Origin: Flavimarina sp. Hel_I_48
GTDB lineage: Bacteria > Bacteroidota > Bacteroidia > Flavobacteriales > Flavobacteriaceae
DNA: 64,000 nucleotides
Assembly: GCF_000733945.1 (NCBI RefSeq)
Contig: NZ_JPOL01000002.1
Location: forward strand, 3,039,001-3,103,000
Direction: 5' to 3'
Part shown: piece after piece, positions 63,907-64,000 of the stretch
How the letters are laid out: each line of letters opens with the position of its first letter
Numbering within the stretch: the first letter of the stretch is position 1
Translations under genes and position numbers: made by a program
The notes under the pieces: generated by a model
What the model was told of the DNA's origin: nothing
Database searches by the model: none
Seen by the model: only the letters and a program-made list of their open reading frames with translations

Positions 63907-64000
63907 AGACCGTAAAGGTACGCCAGTGTAAAATTTAATGGCAAAAACCTTCTATAAATGTGCTAAAAACCGCTAAAAATGGTTGAAAATTGGCTATAAA

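Noticed and set aside
1..64000. tRNA, rRNA, CRISPR arrays, IS elements, prophage
   Set aside because: No cloverleaf, rRNA-like block, regularly spaced identical repeats, transposase or phage structural gene was seen on either strand.

Overview
The window is a chromosomal segment of a member of the Bacteroidota, almost certainly a Flavobacteriaceae species and probably marine. Supporting evidence: gldJ lies divergent to porU-porV (gliding and type IX secretion); the primary sigma factor is the short flavobacterial type; many start regions lack a Shine-Dalgarno but carry the TAnnTTTG -7 promoter element; and there are many lipoproteins with a Cys-type lipobox. I see no rRNA, tRNA, CRISPR array, prophage or recognisable insertion sequence.

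Layout. 1-3629 is the N-terminal part of a very large secreted repeat protein that runs off the left edge. 3.7-6.1 kb: pirin, YjbQ and a HAD phosphatase. 6.3-16.9 kb: gldJ, then porU-porV-cdd and pdhA-pdhC. 16.9-21.8 kb: a rightward cluster (M28 peptidase, SDR, SprT-like protein, mannose-1-phosphate guanylyltransferase, DUF389 membrane protein). 21.8-28.2 kb: MlaFE lipid transporter, PafA phosphatase, a methyltransferase/glycosyltransferase pair, an ECF sigma factor with a small zinc anti-sigma, and a UbiA-like protein. 28.3-35.4 kb: gcvP, a nested palindromic repeat, and the tesA / ybbA-ybbP-type divergent block. 35.4-45.7 kb: dipeptidase, purM, DUF3078, MsrA, a catalytically complete FGE-type lipoprotein, a DASS transporter, rpe and a BLUF photoreceptor. 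45.7-57.6 kb is a long leftward run of housekeeping genes: rpoD, proCBA, pnp, rpsO, accD, fbaA, tamL. 57.6-64 kb: a SpoU methyltransferase, a lone OLD-family nuclease, an arginase-family protein, a small lipoprotein and an MsbA-type ABC exporter.

How the genes work together. GldJ, PorU and PorV belong to the gliding/T9SS machinery, and the large repeat protein at the left edge is a plausible T9SS client. PdhA/PdhC, GcvP, FbaA, AccD, Rpe, ProABC and PurM are central metabolism. MlaFE, TamL and the MsbA-like exporter concern the outer membrane. Most of the window is conserved core genome.

The most unusual spot is 58.4-60.3 kb. The OLD-family nuclease gene is flanked by direct copies of GTTATGT. 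Its stop codon lies inside the complementary ACATAAC box of a 67-nt imperfect palindrome that has the architecture of an integron attC site. It looks like a single defence-type gene cassette inserted between trmH and the arginase gene, with no integrase in the window. A second unreported-looking item is a 37-codon ORF overlapping the rpoD stop codon and followed by a terminator hairpin.
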